Shown here piece by piece: positions 20,362-31,415 of a DNA stretch of 64,000 bases. Below the pieces are notes generated by a model. The model searched no databases and was not told where the DNA came from. It saw nothing but the letters and a program-made list of their open reading frames with translations. Position 1 is the stretch's first letter. The number at the start of each line of letters is the position of its first letter. The stretch is from positions 3,968,001 through 4,032,000 of the forward strand of contig NC_049561.1 of assembly GCF_013368755.1 (NCBI RefSeq), in the 5' to 3' direction. The stretch is from Talaromyces rugulosus (Eukaryota; Ascomycota; Eurotiomycetes; Eurotiales; Trichocomaceae). The translations under genes were made by a program, and so were the position numbers.

Positions 20362-23300
20362 CTTGACGGAATGGGATAGACTTGTAGGAGAGGTATAAAA
20401 AAAAAGAGGCAGATACTTGGTCTCCGGGCCTTGACGGGACAGGGAGGTTGACTCCTTATATACACATTCGGACCCCAACCGCCGTGTGTTTTACAAGGTG
20501 ACATCGGGAGATCTAGAAACCAAGGGCTGGAGATTAGGCGGCCGACGACTTGACCTGATCTCAGACCGCTTGGTTGAGAATAAGAAGTGACTAGAAGCGA
20601 CCCCATTTAGAGTGTCTAGAAATAGGAACTGCACTATGAACATACCTTATTTTAGGGGGGTGTGATTGCGCAGCAACATCGAATGAAGACTGATTATTTC
20701 AGGAACAAGTGTTGATCTACTGCTAAACACTCCGAATACACAACACTACTCCACCATCCTCATTTGCAGCTGCGCAAGGCTGCAAGCCACGATCACGTTG
20801 CGTATGATTCGTGTACATGTACTCTGTGTGATGATTCTCTGATTCTCACGGATCTTTTGTTGACTGCTGCAATTGGCGTGCCGGAGCCTGGTGGAGTATC
20901 GTGCTAAAGGCAACTTCAGTTACTTCACCCTAAGATAGAGCTAAGCCCGACGATCTACATTGGCTTGCCTGTTCGTAGTATAGGCTGAACGGGGCGATTC
21001 GTACCCCTCAAATTTCTATTCTCGTGGGCGCTTTTAAGCTTGTAACCCCAGAGCCTGAATGTTATGTAGTTTGCATTATTTTGACAATAATGCTGTCGCA
21101 CAACTGTGTTGCCGATGTGAGTCTTGTGACTGAACTGAATAATCCGGACAATTATCATGCCTTTAGCATCTGGTACGCGCAAGGACTCTCGTACTACTCT
21201 TGAAAGATGACTGACTTCCAACGTTCTATTATTAGTCTTGATTTCCGGTTGGAGGCTCGACTCAGCCGTACAGGCTGAGTAAACATCAACTTCGCATGGA
21301 CTTCCTGACGTGCAAATAATAACGAGAACTCGACCATCGTCACCACTTTGAATTCGGTCATAGCATTACCCCGAGACAATCGGCGTCTTTTCCATATCTA
21401 CTTCCCTCAGTAGGTACTAGTAGCAACTCTCGTGAAAGTTGACAATGATTTTAGCTCTGATTATGGAGTTGCATCGCCCCAAACTTAGCCTGCGCCGGTG
21501 TCAGCCACCATAGCCCCTCTCATAATAAACCTCTAGGATGCAAAGCAGCATAATCAATCACCTACCTAACAAGGGTCTATTCCGTGAAGAGCCGCGCGCG
21601 TTTTGATTGCGTTTCATCCGGTTTGGCTGCCGGAGCATCAAGCCTTGGTCCGTACTTGGCGAGTTGCTTTCCCAAAGTAGAAACGAGGGGCGACAAAGGA
21701 TGTGTCTGCCATTTCTAAGCTTTTAGTGTGCTGACGCGCGTTAATGGTCATATACATGTAGACTACAGGGTACTCCGTAAAGGATAGGACATCGGAATAA
21801 GAGGAGTCGTGACGACGTGGCTGAAGGAGCCGTCGCGGCGCGCCAGCAGTATCCACGATCTCATAGATTTAGTTAGTATGCTGCGTGTTATTTATACTCT
21901 GGCTAAATGGGGCCGTCGGTGCATTCAGCCAATCGAGCTTTTGATACCGAGCACTTGCGAATATCGATCTTTAATAAATATAACAATTTGTAGTATGCTC
22001 GGTTGGCTTCCAGAATTGGAAAGACTGAATCATGCTGATGCGCTAGCAAAGCCTAAATCTATTATACATCAATCATAGAAATCCACAGTAACCTGCATAA
22101 AAGTCAATATTCATTCAAATTTTGGCTTGCCACAGGCGTCGGACAGGGCCACGGGTCTCATGTTCCTGTCTGTTTGGGTGATCCTGCTTCATGCATCTTT
22201 CGGAAAGGTCGTCCTGCAAAGCTATTTATGCCACCTTCATCGGATGTGTGTATATGTAGATGCAATTGACCGACTACCATTCTCGGCCGAAGAGGTATCA
22301 TCCTTTTAGCCGTGTGGGAAGATTTGGTACCACTTTAGCTTTGAAATGATGTACGAATGTCACCCCAAATGAAGCTTGTATACAAGTACATGTACCAAGT
22401 ACCCAAAATGGCAGGTACCTTTGTCAATAATTAGTTTCCACGTACTCACTCGGCTTTGGGTGGCGCGAGTATAGCGTGAATTTGCAGTTAGACTCAAATG
22501 TCGATTTAATACTCCTGTATGAAATGCAAGTTTTAGTTTATGTGTTGATCCTCATGCGGTCAATGGAAATGGCAAATATACAAACCAATCTCAATGTTGT
22601 GGACGAACTAGAATGATTCCTCATAAGAGGCCGAGGCTGAGACAGTATGCTGCGCTCACATGAATTCTTTTTTGCCTGGTTGTTATAAGTTCGTTCTAGC
22701 ATAGCTTGGCTGAGCAAGTCCGCAAAGCTCGCTGCATAGGTGCGTAGTGTCAGCCTTGATGGCCCCTCAGGTGCTTAAAACGGCAAGTTGATAAGATATG
22801 ATCTGTAGATAAAATTTGGAATAATAATCTACTAATTTTTCTTGGGATTTAAAGCCCGTGTAGATAGCCTAGTTTTAATGCTAATGCAAGAGAATAAATA
22901 CTTGAATTGTAACATAGCAGAATAGTCAGTCTCGAGTCAATCTTATACCCACATGAACTTATCGTGCCGTCAACTGTCGCCGGAGAGTATCACTCTTTGC
23001 GAAATTGAACATTTAAACATCTTGATTAAAATAGAGGCTACCAGTGCTGGGCTAAACAACTGCATAGAATAATTGCCAGTAACTGTTGTAATTCACGATA
23101 AAAGCAGTCTTTTTAATCAAGGCAGTCTTGTCCATCGAAAGTAGTCCAATCTTTGCCATGAATACATGTATTCGTGGTCGGCAATATTATTACTATTGGA
23201 CATGTGAATAATGTGTATATACAATCAGTATTAATTGAATAATTGAATAATACATACATGTACCGAGGAACTACACAATAATATATATGTACATCATCGG

Positions 23301-24069
23301 GTCAATTGGAATGACGAACAACAAAACACTTATTTATTTTCGCTTCTGGCTCCGGATAATAACCGAATAAATCTATTTATCTATCATTTATTTATGAGCC
23401 GGAGAGATCAAATATTCCGATCGGAACTTGAAGTAACAAAGCCATGTTCAGATGTATAGCTCGGAACGACAAGCTCGACCGAGGCCAGAGCGTTCACATG
23501 GTTCGTTCCTGTGCCAATCTCTGCTGGTTTCCACTGTCCCACTGTTCTAGCGCAGGATTGCATCCATTGACTGGCTTTGTGGCCCTAATCTGTGGGCCAC
23601 AGTTGCGTCAATCTCTAGGCTAACATTAGCGTGACTGCAATTGCTTTCAATGACACGAGACTGCTGAGGACGACTCGGCGAGAAGAATGTTCAGCAAAAA
23701 CTGAGAAAAGGGCTTTTTCGCTTGCATAAATGTGTAGTAATCGGTGTAATAGCAGTGCGATTGCGACACAACCCCGCGTGGAGGAGGCAGAACTAGTAGT
23801 AGCCATTTGCAGCTGAAGATTTAGGAACATGTACCCACTGTGTGTTCCTTTGGGACCTTGAAGTTTGAAACCAAAAAGTCAATGCAGATCCTCGTTTCCA
23901 CTAGTTAAAATAACCCCCTTGCGCTCTCTCTGGTTGCGATTTCATCATTGCATGGTCTCGTCTGGAAAACCAAACATGCCTGTCTACGAACGCCGGCGAC
24001 ACGTCCAACAGAATTGCCAAATGCGATCGCGATGAGCAATAGCAATAGCGCATTGAGAAAAAAAGGGTC
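20362..24069. other. Long intergenic stretch without recognisable gene
   Basis: 3.7 kb between the peptidase and the ABC transporter. Frames on both strands are under 90 codons and carry no recognisable domain. AT-rich segments occur around 22.8-23.4 kb. The right end should hold the ABC transporter promoter. A non-coding RNA or lineage-specific small gene cannot be excluded. Confidence 0.5.
20456..20462 (-). promoter_or_regulatory. TATA box of the glutamic peptidase gene
   Basis: TATATAA on the minus strand about 95 bp upstream of the start codon, a normal distance for a strongly expressed secreted-enzyme gene in filamentous fungi. Confidence 0.6.
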
Positions 24070-27000
24070 ATGGCAAACATGAGGGACCTGGAAGGGATTC
24101 CATTGGAATCCCGGCCAGAGGTACGCCATCAGTTTGACTCGTGCGATGGGCTGATTTGTTGTTGACTTTTTGTCTAGATCACGTCCACTCCCCAAAACAT
24201 ATCCGAAGCGCAGAAAACGATCCTGGACGACCAGATTCGCGTCGACAAACCCAAAGTTGGCTATTTCCAGATCTACAAGTTTGCAAGTGGCAGCGACCTG
24301 GCCATTCTCGCCGCGAGCACGATTTGCGCCATCCTGCAAGGCGCAGCATTACCTTTATTTACCGTGAGGATAGAAGACAAATGCTTTGAAATAGTAGGCT
24401 GATGGCGCAACCTAGGTTTTCTTCGGACAAGTGACCACCTCGCTCAAAGATGTTGCGATTGGCAGCATCTCGTACGATCACTTTTACCACGAGCTGACCA
24501 AGAACGTGCTCTATTTCACATACCTCGGCATAGGCGAATTCGTCGTGAGTTTCCTTGCGACTCTCGGTCTCGTATACACGGGCAACTCGGTGACGCAGAA
24601 GATTCGCGTGCAATACTTCAAGGCGATACTGCAGCAAAACATTGCCTTTTTCGATGTCCTGGGCACGGGCGAAATCACAACTCGCATCACCGGGGACATG
24701 CATCTCATCCAGGACGGCATCTCGGAGAAACTCAGTCTGGTGCTCGCCGGCGTGGCCAGTTTTGTCACTGCGTTTATCATCGCGTATGTGAAATACTGGA
24801 AGCTGGCTCTCATCTGCACGGCTACTCTCGCCACGCTGCTGCTGGTCATGGGCAGCGGCTCCATCGTCTCGGTCATTTACGGCAAACGAGCACTCGAAAA
24901 GTACGGACAGGGTGGAAATCTGGCAGACAATGCATTTGAATCGATTCGCACAGTGGTGGCATTCGGGGCGCATGACACTCTGGCAGCAAAGTACGACAAG
25001 TACATGCGAGAGGGAGAGCGCTTTGGTCGAGTTCTTCAGATTTCGTTTGCGCTAGTCATTGGTGCACTACTCTGCATCATGTATCTCAACTATGGACTCG
25101 GCTTCTGGATGGGATCTCGGTTTATCGTCGATGCCGACTCGAGTCTCGCTCCGGGGGACATTCTCACAATCATGATGGCGATTATTCTCGGGTCGTATAG
25201 TCTTGGAAACGTCGCTCCGAATCTGCAGGCATTTTCCGATGCAGTCGCCGCAGCGTCCAAAGTGTTTAGTGCCATTGATCGCGTTTCGCCGTTGAATCCA
25301 TGGTCCACCGAAGGCACGAAGCTGCGTTCTCTGAACGGTAATATCGAGTTTCAAGACGTGAAGCACATCTATCCTTCAAGGCAAGAAGTAACGGTTTTGG
25401 ATTCCTTCAACATCACCATCCCAGCAGGGCGAACAACTGCCTTTGTCGGACCTTCTGGGTCTGGAAAGAGCACGATTATCGGGCTGATAGAGCGGTTTTA
25501 TACCCCGATCGGAGGCCGCATCCTGGTCGATGAACACGATATCCAGACGCTGAATCTACATTCGCTACGCCAGCAGATATCGCTTGTTTCGCAGGAGCCA
25601 CAGCTGTTCTCGGCCACCATTTTTGAAAACATCCGCTACGGTCTGACGGGATCCGAGTATGAGGACGAGCCCAAGAACAAAATCCAACAGCGCGTTGTGC
25701 ATGCCGCCAAGCTGGCCAATGCCCATGACTTTATCATGGCCCTGCCAGACGGATACGAGACGCATATTGCTTCGTTTTCGCTCTCTGGTGGCCAGAAACA
25801 GCGTATTTCTATTGCTCGTGCTGTGGTCAAGGAGCCCAAGATTTTACTGCTTGACGAGGCCACGTCGGCCCTCGATACCAAGTCCGAAGCCCATGTGCAG
25901 GTGGCTTTGGACAAGGCGGCCGAAGGGCGAACGACTATAATCATTGCTCACCGTCTATCGACGATCAAGAACGCGCACAATATTGTCGTTCTGGTGGACG
26001 GAAAGATTGCCGAACAGGGAACACACAAAGAGCTCACAGAGCAGCACGGAACCTATTTCAATCTCGTACAGGCCCAGCATATCAACGAGGACAGACACGA
26101 CGACGATGCGGCCGAGGACGACGATCTTGATCTCTTATCAGTGTCCGACGACACACGAATCCCAGGGCCTTTTGACAGCGATGTACAACTATTCAAACCA
26201 AAGCCAATGAGCAGAGACATGACCAATGCGTTTCAATCCGAACTGACTCAATCAACCTCTCGCTACTCTGTCTTTTCGCTCATCAAGTTTATTGCCGGGT
26301 TTAACTACCCCGAGCGTCATATTATGGTATTGGGTCTTCTCCTGTCGGTGCTCGCTGGGGCAGTCCAGCCCTCGCAGGCTGTTATGATGGCCAAGTGCGT
26401 CAGTACAATCACGCTCCCGGAATCCGAATTCGACAAGCTGCGCCATGATACCGATTTCTGGTGTCTCATGTTTCTCATGTTGGGGCTGGTCACTTTTCTG
26501 CTGTATGGCGTGCAAGGAATCATCTTTGCATTGAGCTCGGAGAAGCTACTCCGTCGCGCACGAAGCAAGACTTTCCGGGTCTTGCTGAACCAAGACATAA
26601 CCTTTTTCGACAAAGAAGAAAACGCCACCGGCGCTCTCACGTCGATTCTCACCACCGACACCAAGAGCCTGTCCGGCATCAGCGGCGCAACTCTGGGGAC
26701 GCTACTAATCATGATCGTCAACTTGCTCGGCGCTCTCGTCGTCGCCCTCATTCTCGGCTGGAAGCTCGCGCTCGTCTGCATCTCGGCCGTGCCAGTGCTC
26801 ATCCTCAGCGGATTTCTGCGCATCTGGGTTCTCAACAAGTTCCAATCGCGCTCCAAAAAGGTGTACCAGAGCTCCGCCAGCTTTGCGAGTGAAGCCGCGT
26901 CGGCGATTCGCACTGTTGCCTCGTTCACGATGGAGACGGTCATGCTGGACGCGTACGCGAGCAAGCTGGAGACTCAGCTGCGCGAGAATGTCCCGTCCAT

Positions 27001-28083
27001 TGTCAAGTCGGCGTTTCTGTATGCCAGCTCCGAGGCAGTGCAGTTCTTCTGCATGGCTCTCGGGTTTTGGTACGGCGGCACGCTGGTCGGTCACCACGAG
27101 TACTCCATTTTCAAGTTTTATGTCTGCTTCAGCGAGGTGATTTTCGGCGCGCAGGCCGCGGGCAGAATCTTTTCGTATGCGCCGGGCATGAGCAAAGCCA
27201 AAAACGCCGCGGCAGAATTGAAGTTGCTGTACGATAGCAAGCCGCGCATCAGCTCCGAGGAGAAGAAGCAGCAAACTGCTTTGAACATCCAAGGCGCTAT
27301 TGAATTTCGGAACGTGCATTTCAAGTACCCCAGCAGAATGAACACCCCGGTTCTTCAGGGTCTGAATCTTACGATCCGGCCCGGACAGTATGTGGCCCTG
27401 GTAGGCGCCAGTGGCTGTGGGAAGAGCACATGTATAGCGCTACTCGAACGCTTTTACGATCCGCTGGCCGGAGCAGTGCACGTCGACGGCATGGATATCA
27501 CGCAGCTGGGCATTGGCTCGTACAGAAAGAATCTGGCATACGTTGGCCAAGAGGCAGCGCTTTTCGAGGGCACGATTCGTGAAAACATTCTTCTGGGCTG
27601 TGACCCAAGCGAAATCTCGGAAGAAGCCCTAATCGCCGCGGCCCAGGACGCAAACATATACGATTTCATCCTGTCTTCCCCGTGAGCTCCCCCTTTTCTC
27701 TTTCTTTTAACAGCAGTCAGCTGACATTCCACAGACAAGGCTTTGACACCGAAGTCGGAAACAAAGGACGCATGCTCTCCGGCGGCCAAAAGCAGCGCAT
27801 CGCCATCGCGCGCGCTCTCCTACGAAACCCGCGAATCCTGCTCCTCGACGAAGCCACCTCGGCGCTCGACTCGGAGTCTGAGAAAATCGTGCAATCAGCC
27901 CTGGACACGGCTGCTCGAGGCCGCACGACGATTGCCGTGGCGCATCGGCTGAGCACGATCCAGCGCGCCGATGTCATATACGTGCTGGACAGCGGACGCA
28001 TTGCCGAGGTTGGATCGCATGCTGAGCTGCTGCGGAAAAAGGGGAGGTACTATGAGCTGGTGAATTTGCAGAATCTGGGGTAG
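24070..28083 (+). CDS. ABC exporter, full-length ABCB/MDR type
   Basis: ATP-driven membrane exporter of about 1,283 aa, arranged TMD-NBD-TMD-NBD. Four exons (24070-24120, 24178-24363, 24416-27681, 27735-28083) restore a continuous frame. Each NBD has a complete set of motifs: Walker [10 protein letters not shown] (about 424) and GASGCGKST (about 1076), signatures LSGGQKQR in both halves, Walker [13 protein letters not shown] in both, and the H-loop AHRLSTI. An acidic linker rich in Asp follows NBD1. The length and both intact ATP sites fit the Pgp/Mdr1/Pmd1 branch that exports drugs and lipophilic metabolites. The first short exon encodes only 17 residues, so the exact N terminus is less certain. 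No biosynthetic gene is directly adjacent, so a general efflux role is as likely as metabolite export. Confidence 0.94.
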
Positions 28084-28274
28084 TTCGTTTATACCTATTC
28101 ATTTTTTTCAATCAGGCACATAATTGAAGTTGACAGAACTACATTACATGCACCACTACCATGCACAAAATAAAGCCATCTAATTAAATGTAATGCGTAA
28201 CATTAAAATCATAAGTATCAAACCAGAACTCCAGGGCCATTATTTTACATGATTATTATTCAACCCCCAATCCA

Positions 28275-29496
28275 TTACGTCCGTATATCTATCGCAAAAG
28301 TGGGCACATGAAACGTGACATTTTTCAGGGAATAAAACGCCTCGGAGCCGAAACTGAAGTGGCCCAGATAGTCGGTGTCTGCAGGGAAGTTACTGGCGGT
28401 GATACCCGACTCCGGCAGCGTGAGTAGCTCTTGGAGATTACCGCTAAAGCTTTCTGTTGTCGTATCAGTGATATACGTGAGTACATTCTGACCTTGGCCG
28501 TTTTTGCCGGAATAAAGGTGGCTAAAAAATATGCTTGTTAGTATTGGGAGAGAGAAACGAACGGAAAAGAGAGACAAACAATAAGGTGCCATTGACAGTC
28601 CTGTTCGTTATTATGCCTTTGTCATCCAAGGTTCCGTCGTAGCCGATGGGATCTGTAGAGGGACCATATTGAGCAAACCAGATCATGATTTCGTACTTGG
28701 CCTGGCTGCTGTTGGATGCAACGGTCTTGTCGCTGTCCAAGAACATATCAATGGCGACGTTGGCATTCAGGTCCTCGGCCTTGAGAGTAGCATCATCAGT
28801 CGTGGCGCTGGGGTCGTTTCCCAAGCCATACGTCCATTCGACGTCCATGTGGATTGTTTTCAGGTCGGATAGGGCAACGGGCAAAGTGTCGCCTTCGATC
28901 ATGATATTGGGAAAGGCGTGCACGGGCTGGTCACTGCTACCTGGCTTATAGCTCCAAGTGACGGCAAACTCGGGGCCAGTGGAGTTGGTGGCGTAGCTGC
29001 CGTTGTTAAAGGCGGTTACCTATTGACAGAGCAGTGCGATTAGTAAATCAAGACAGCATAGCATCTCTCCGTGGGGCTGGATTGGGCGTACATTCATGCA
29101 CATTCCCGAGGTTCCGTCGAGCACACCCCATTGATTGGGGTTCACTGTTGTTTGAGGTTAGACTAACGAGCATAGCATAACTTGTACAAGAAGCGACTCA
29201 CGAATATATTCCTGTCCCTTCGTCGGCGGCTCAATACCGTAGGTCAGGTTGCAGTTCTCGATCCACGAGATGCCATTATCGTCCGAGGAGCCGCCGCCAT
29301 TTCCACCATCACCACCAGTGCTGCCTCCGCCGCCTAGTCCGCCGTTGCCGCCGGTACTGCTACCATTATCACCACCGGAAAACAGAGGTTGTTGGCCAGA
29401 TGCTTGCCGCTGAGCGTCGATGCCCACCAGGACTCCAATGGTGGTCCCGATCGGGATGGCCAACAGGCCGGCGTTGACAATCCACCGAAATGCCAT
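28275..29496 (-). CDS. GH12 endo-beta-1,4-glucanase/xyloglucanase with N-terminal anchor
   Basis: Glycoside hydrolase of about 344 aa attacking beta-1,4-glucan or xyloglucan. Four exons on the minus strand (29202-29496, 29092-29144, 28580-29019, 28275-28521) agree in phase. The start is the ATG at 29496; the frame open further upstream has no ATG. Residues about 5-27 are a hydrophobic helix, followed by a Gly/Ser-rich linker (about 45-75) and then the GH12 jelly roll. The catalytic Glu lies in YEIMIWFAQYGP and the second Glu in GSEAFYS. GH12 enzymes usually have only a signal peptide. Here the hydrophobic segment could be a cleaved signal or a type II anchor holding the enzyme at the cell surface on a flexible linker. 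Family call is firm; anchor versus signal is open. Confidence 0.88.
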
Positions 29497-30778
29497 GCCG
29501 ATAGAACAAGTAGACGAGAAAGAGAGCAGAACCAGACAGAACCAGGCGAGGACAATGAGAGTAACAGAGCGAGCGTGGTGAAGAGAAACCAAGTGGGACA
29601 GTCGGATCGCGGTGGAAGTCGAGTAGAGTGAAAAAGGCTTATCAGCCGCGATCGAGAAACACGACCAGTAGAGTTAAGGTGAGCAAAGCCCGGCCCCTGG
29701 ACGCACTTGCCCGTTTGGGCGGCGCGGTCACGTGCAGGGGCAGGGCACAAACTGCAGTCAGGCACTGGCAGAGTTTTGTTTTTTGGGCCGGGCTTGGCGT
29801 TGGCTGCCATATCGGGACTAGTGGAAGGGAAGCTTTTGCTGGCAGCCAATTAGGCGCCCCGCGCCCCGAGCTTATTGCCACTAGCGCGCCCCACCGGCTT
29901 GACGCGGCCATGAGTCGCGTATATGTAACGTATTGCCGGGAGCAGAGGTATTATAATTATACAGGAATTTGGATTCATCGTCATCTCTGGGCCTGGTGAA
30001 ACGTAGGATGACTATGCTGGTGGAGCACTGGAGCAGCCCTGGAGGAGCGAGCCCTGGAGTCGCATATTTGGCCAGCCGGCGTATCGTCGAGTTGATGTTT
30101 AGCATTGGGTCGAGTCGGGATGGCCGGATCGGCGAGTCACTTCGCGACTTGCAGTAACAAGACCATCTACGAGTTGCACGACATCAAGGCGTCAAGTGAG
30201 TAGTGGTAGTACAGACGTGCATGTTGCAGCTCTCTGTAATCATACTAATAATGGGGCAGTTAAGGGTTACGGTGGCACACTGAAACGCGACAGTGGCTGA
30301 GGTGGTAAAATTAACAGTGGTACAATGACCGTCATCCGACAGGGCGGTGAGTATCCCTGACACGACGCATCAGATGATAAACGGGCCCCAGGCACGAGCA
30401 GTAATAAAAAAAGCAGCGTCTCTAATATTCATTCCCCTTGCCGGCGAGGACAAGGCTGAAGCAACATGATCGCACTGGTTAAAAGACCCACTCCCTGTTC
30501 GCAGCCGGCACTAGTCCCAAGGCGGCAGCTGTGGTGGACACCGCGCAAATTCTGCTTCCCGGCGATACAGAGAGGAACAGGCCTAGAATCCACAGCACTG
30601 CCTGGTGGGGCTGCGAGGCCCTTGCCTGGTTGGCGCTACCGACGCACGACGGGGACTCTAGTCCCAATGGGGATATGCCTCCCCACTGACGCCACGCTAT
30701 ATTTGGAAGCGCTAGACCACATCGGGCCACGCAATTGCACGCTGTAGATCGATCAGGAAAGACTCTAGCGGCCGGCCG

Positions 30779-30966
30779 CCAATCGGCGTGGCGATAGGGC
30801 GCCCCACCGCCAACCTAAGTCCAAGACAGGACCAATCACATGCATGCTAGCTGCAAACAGCGCTGCATGGGGGCAGCTGGGGCCACGACACCCCTGTCCG
30901 TCGCGTATCACTGCATGCTGATTGGCTGCCAGCGACCCACTGTCCCCTGCGGCCACGTCCGATTGG
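30779..30966. promoter_or_regulatory. Cluster of four CCAAT boxes
   Basis: CCAAT occurs at 30779-30783 and 30832-30836, and in reverse (ATTGG) at 30921-30925 and 30962-30966. All lie 450-640 bp upstream of the GT2 start. CCAAT is the binding site of the fungal HapB/C/E complex. Four copies within 188 bp suggest real promoter elements, though binding is inferred. Confidence 0.5.
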
Positions 30967-31106
30967 CCGCCGCCGTGCGATCGCCTGCATCAAGCCTAAT
31001 AGCAATAGCCTCTTTGCGCTGGCCCAGATAAGCAGAAAGTCTTTTTCGCACACCACACCACAACCACAACCACAACCAACCTTCACATCCCCCCCCCCGA
31101 GCCGCC

Positions 31107-31131
31107 TCGTCTCTCGTCTCTCGTCTCTCGT
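31107..31131. repeat. Tandem CGTCTCT repeat in 5' UTR of GT2 gene
   Basis: Three and a half copies of a 7-bp pyrimidine-rich unit, preceded by an ACCACA-type repeat (31051-31080) and a C tract (31089-31098). The region is about 290 bp before the start codon and is probably transcribed leader. Confidence 0.7.
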
Positions 31132-31415
31132 CATTCATTGCACATCGGCCACTGAACAGAGTTGCCTTTTGTACTACCACTGCTTGCTTGCTCACCACAC
31201 TCGTTTTTGACTCTGTTTTTGACTTTGGCTCTGACGACCGCTGGCCATCATCCTGTCACTAATTCGTTCGGGCTGCCCAAACCGATCGGATCGTCCACGC
31301 CCCCAACAACCAGCCAGCCCTGGACGGAAAATAGCCTTGTCCACTGTCACTCGTTAATACACATCCCCTTCTCTGGTGGTAGCCGCCCAGCCTACCACCT
31401 GTCTTCCTCGTCGCC

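Larger units (their letters stand above)
29497..31415. other. Intergenic with promoter of GT2 synthase gene
   Basis: 1.9 kb, GC-richer than other spacers, between two divergent carbohydrate-active genes. No supported gene: a 93-codon plus-strand frame near 30.5 kb has Pro/Arg-rich shadow-like composition. It contains four CCAAT elements and pyrimidine-rich repeats in the presumed 5' UTR of the GT2 gene, listed separately. Confidence 0.55.

Noticed and set aside
21809..22318. Two plus-strand frames of 60-90 codons in the long spacer
   Set aside because: No recognisable domain, no splice pattern linking them, and composition like surrounding non-coding DNA.
30466..30747. 93-codon plus-strand frame in the GT2 promoter region
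   Set aside because: Pro/Arg-rich shadow composition, no domain, lies just upstream of the CCAAT cluster.
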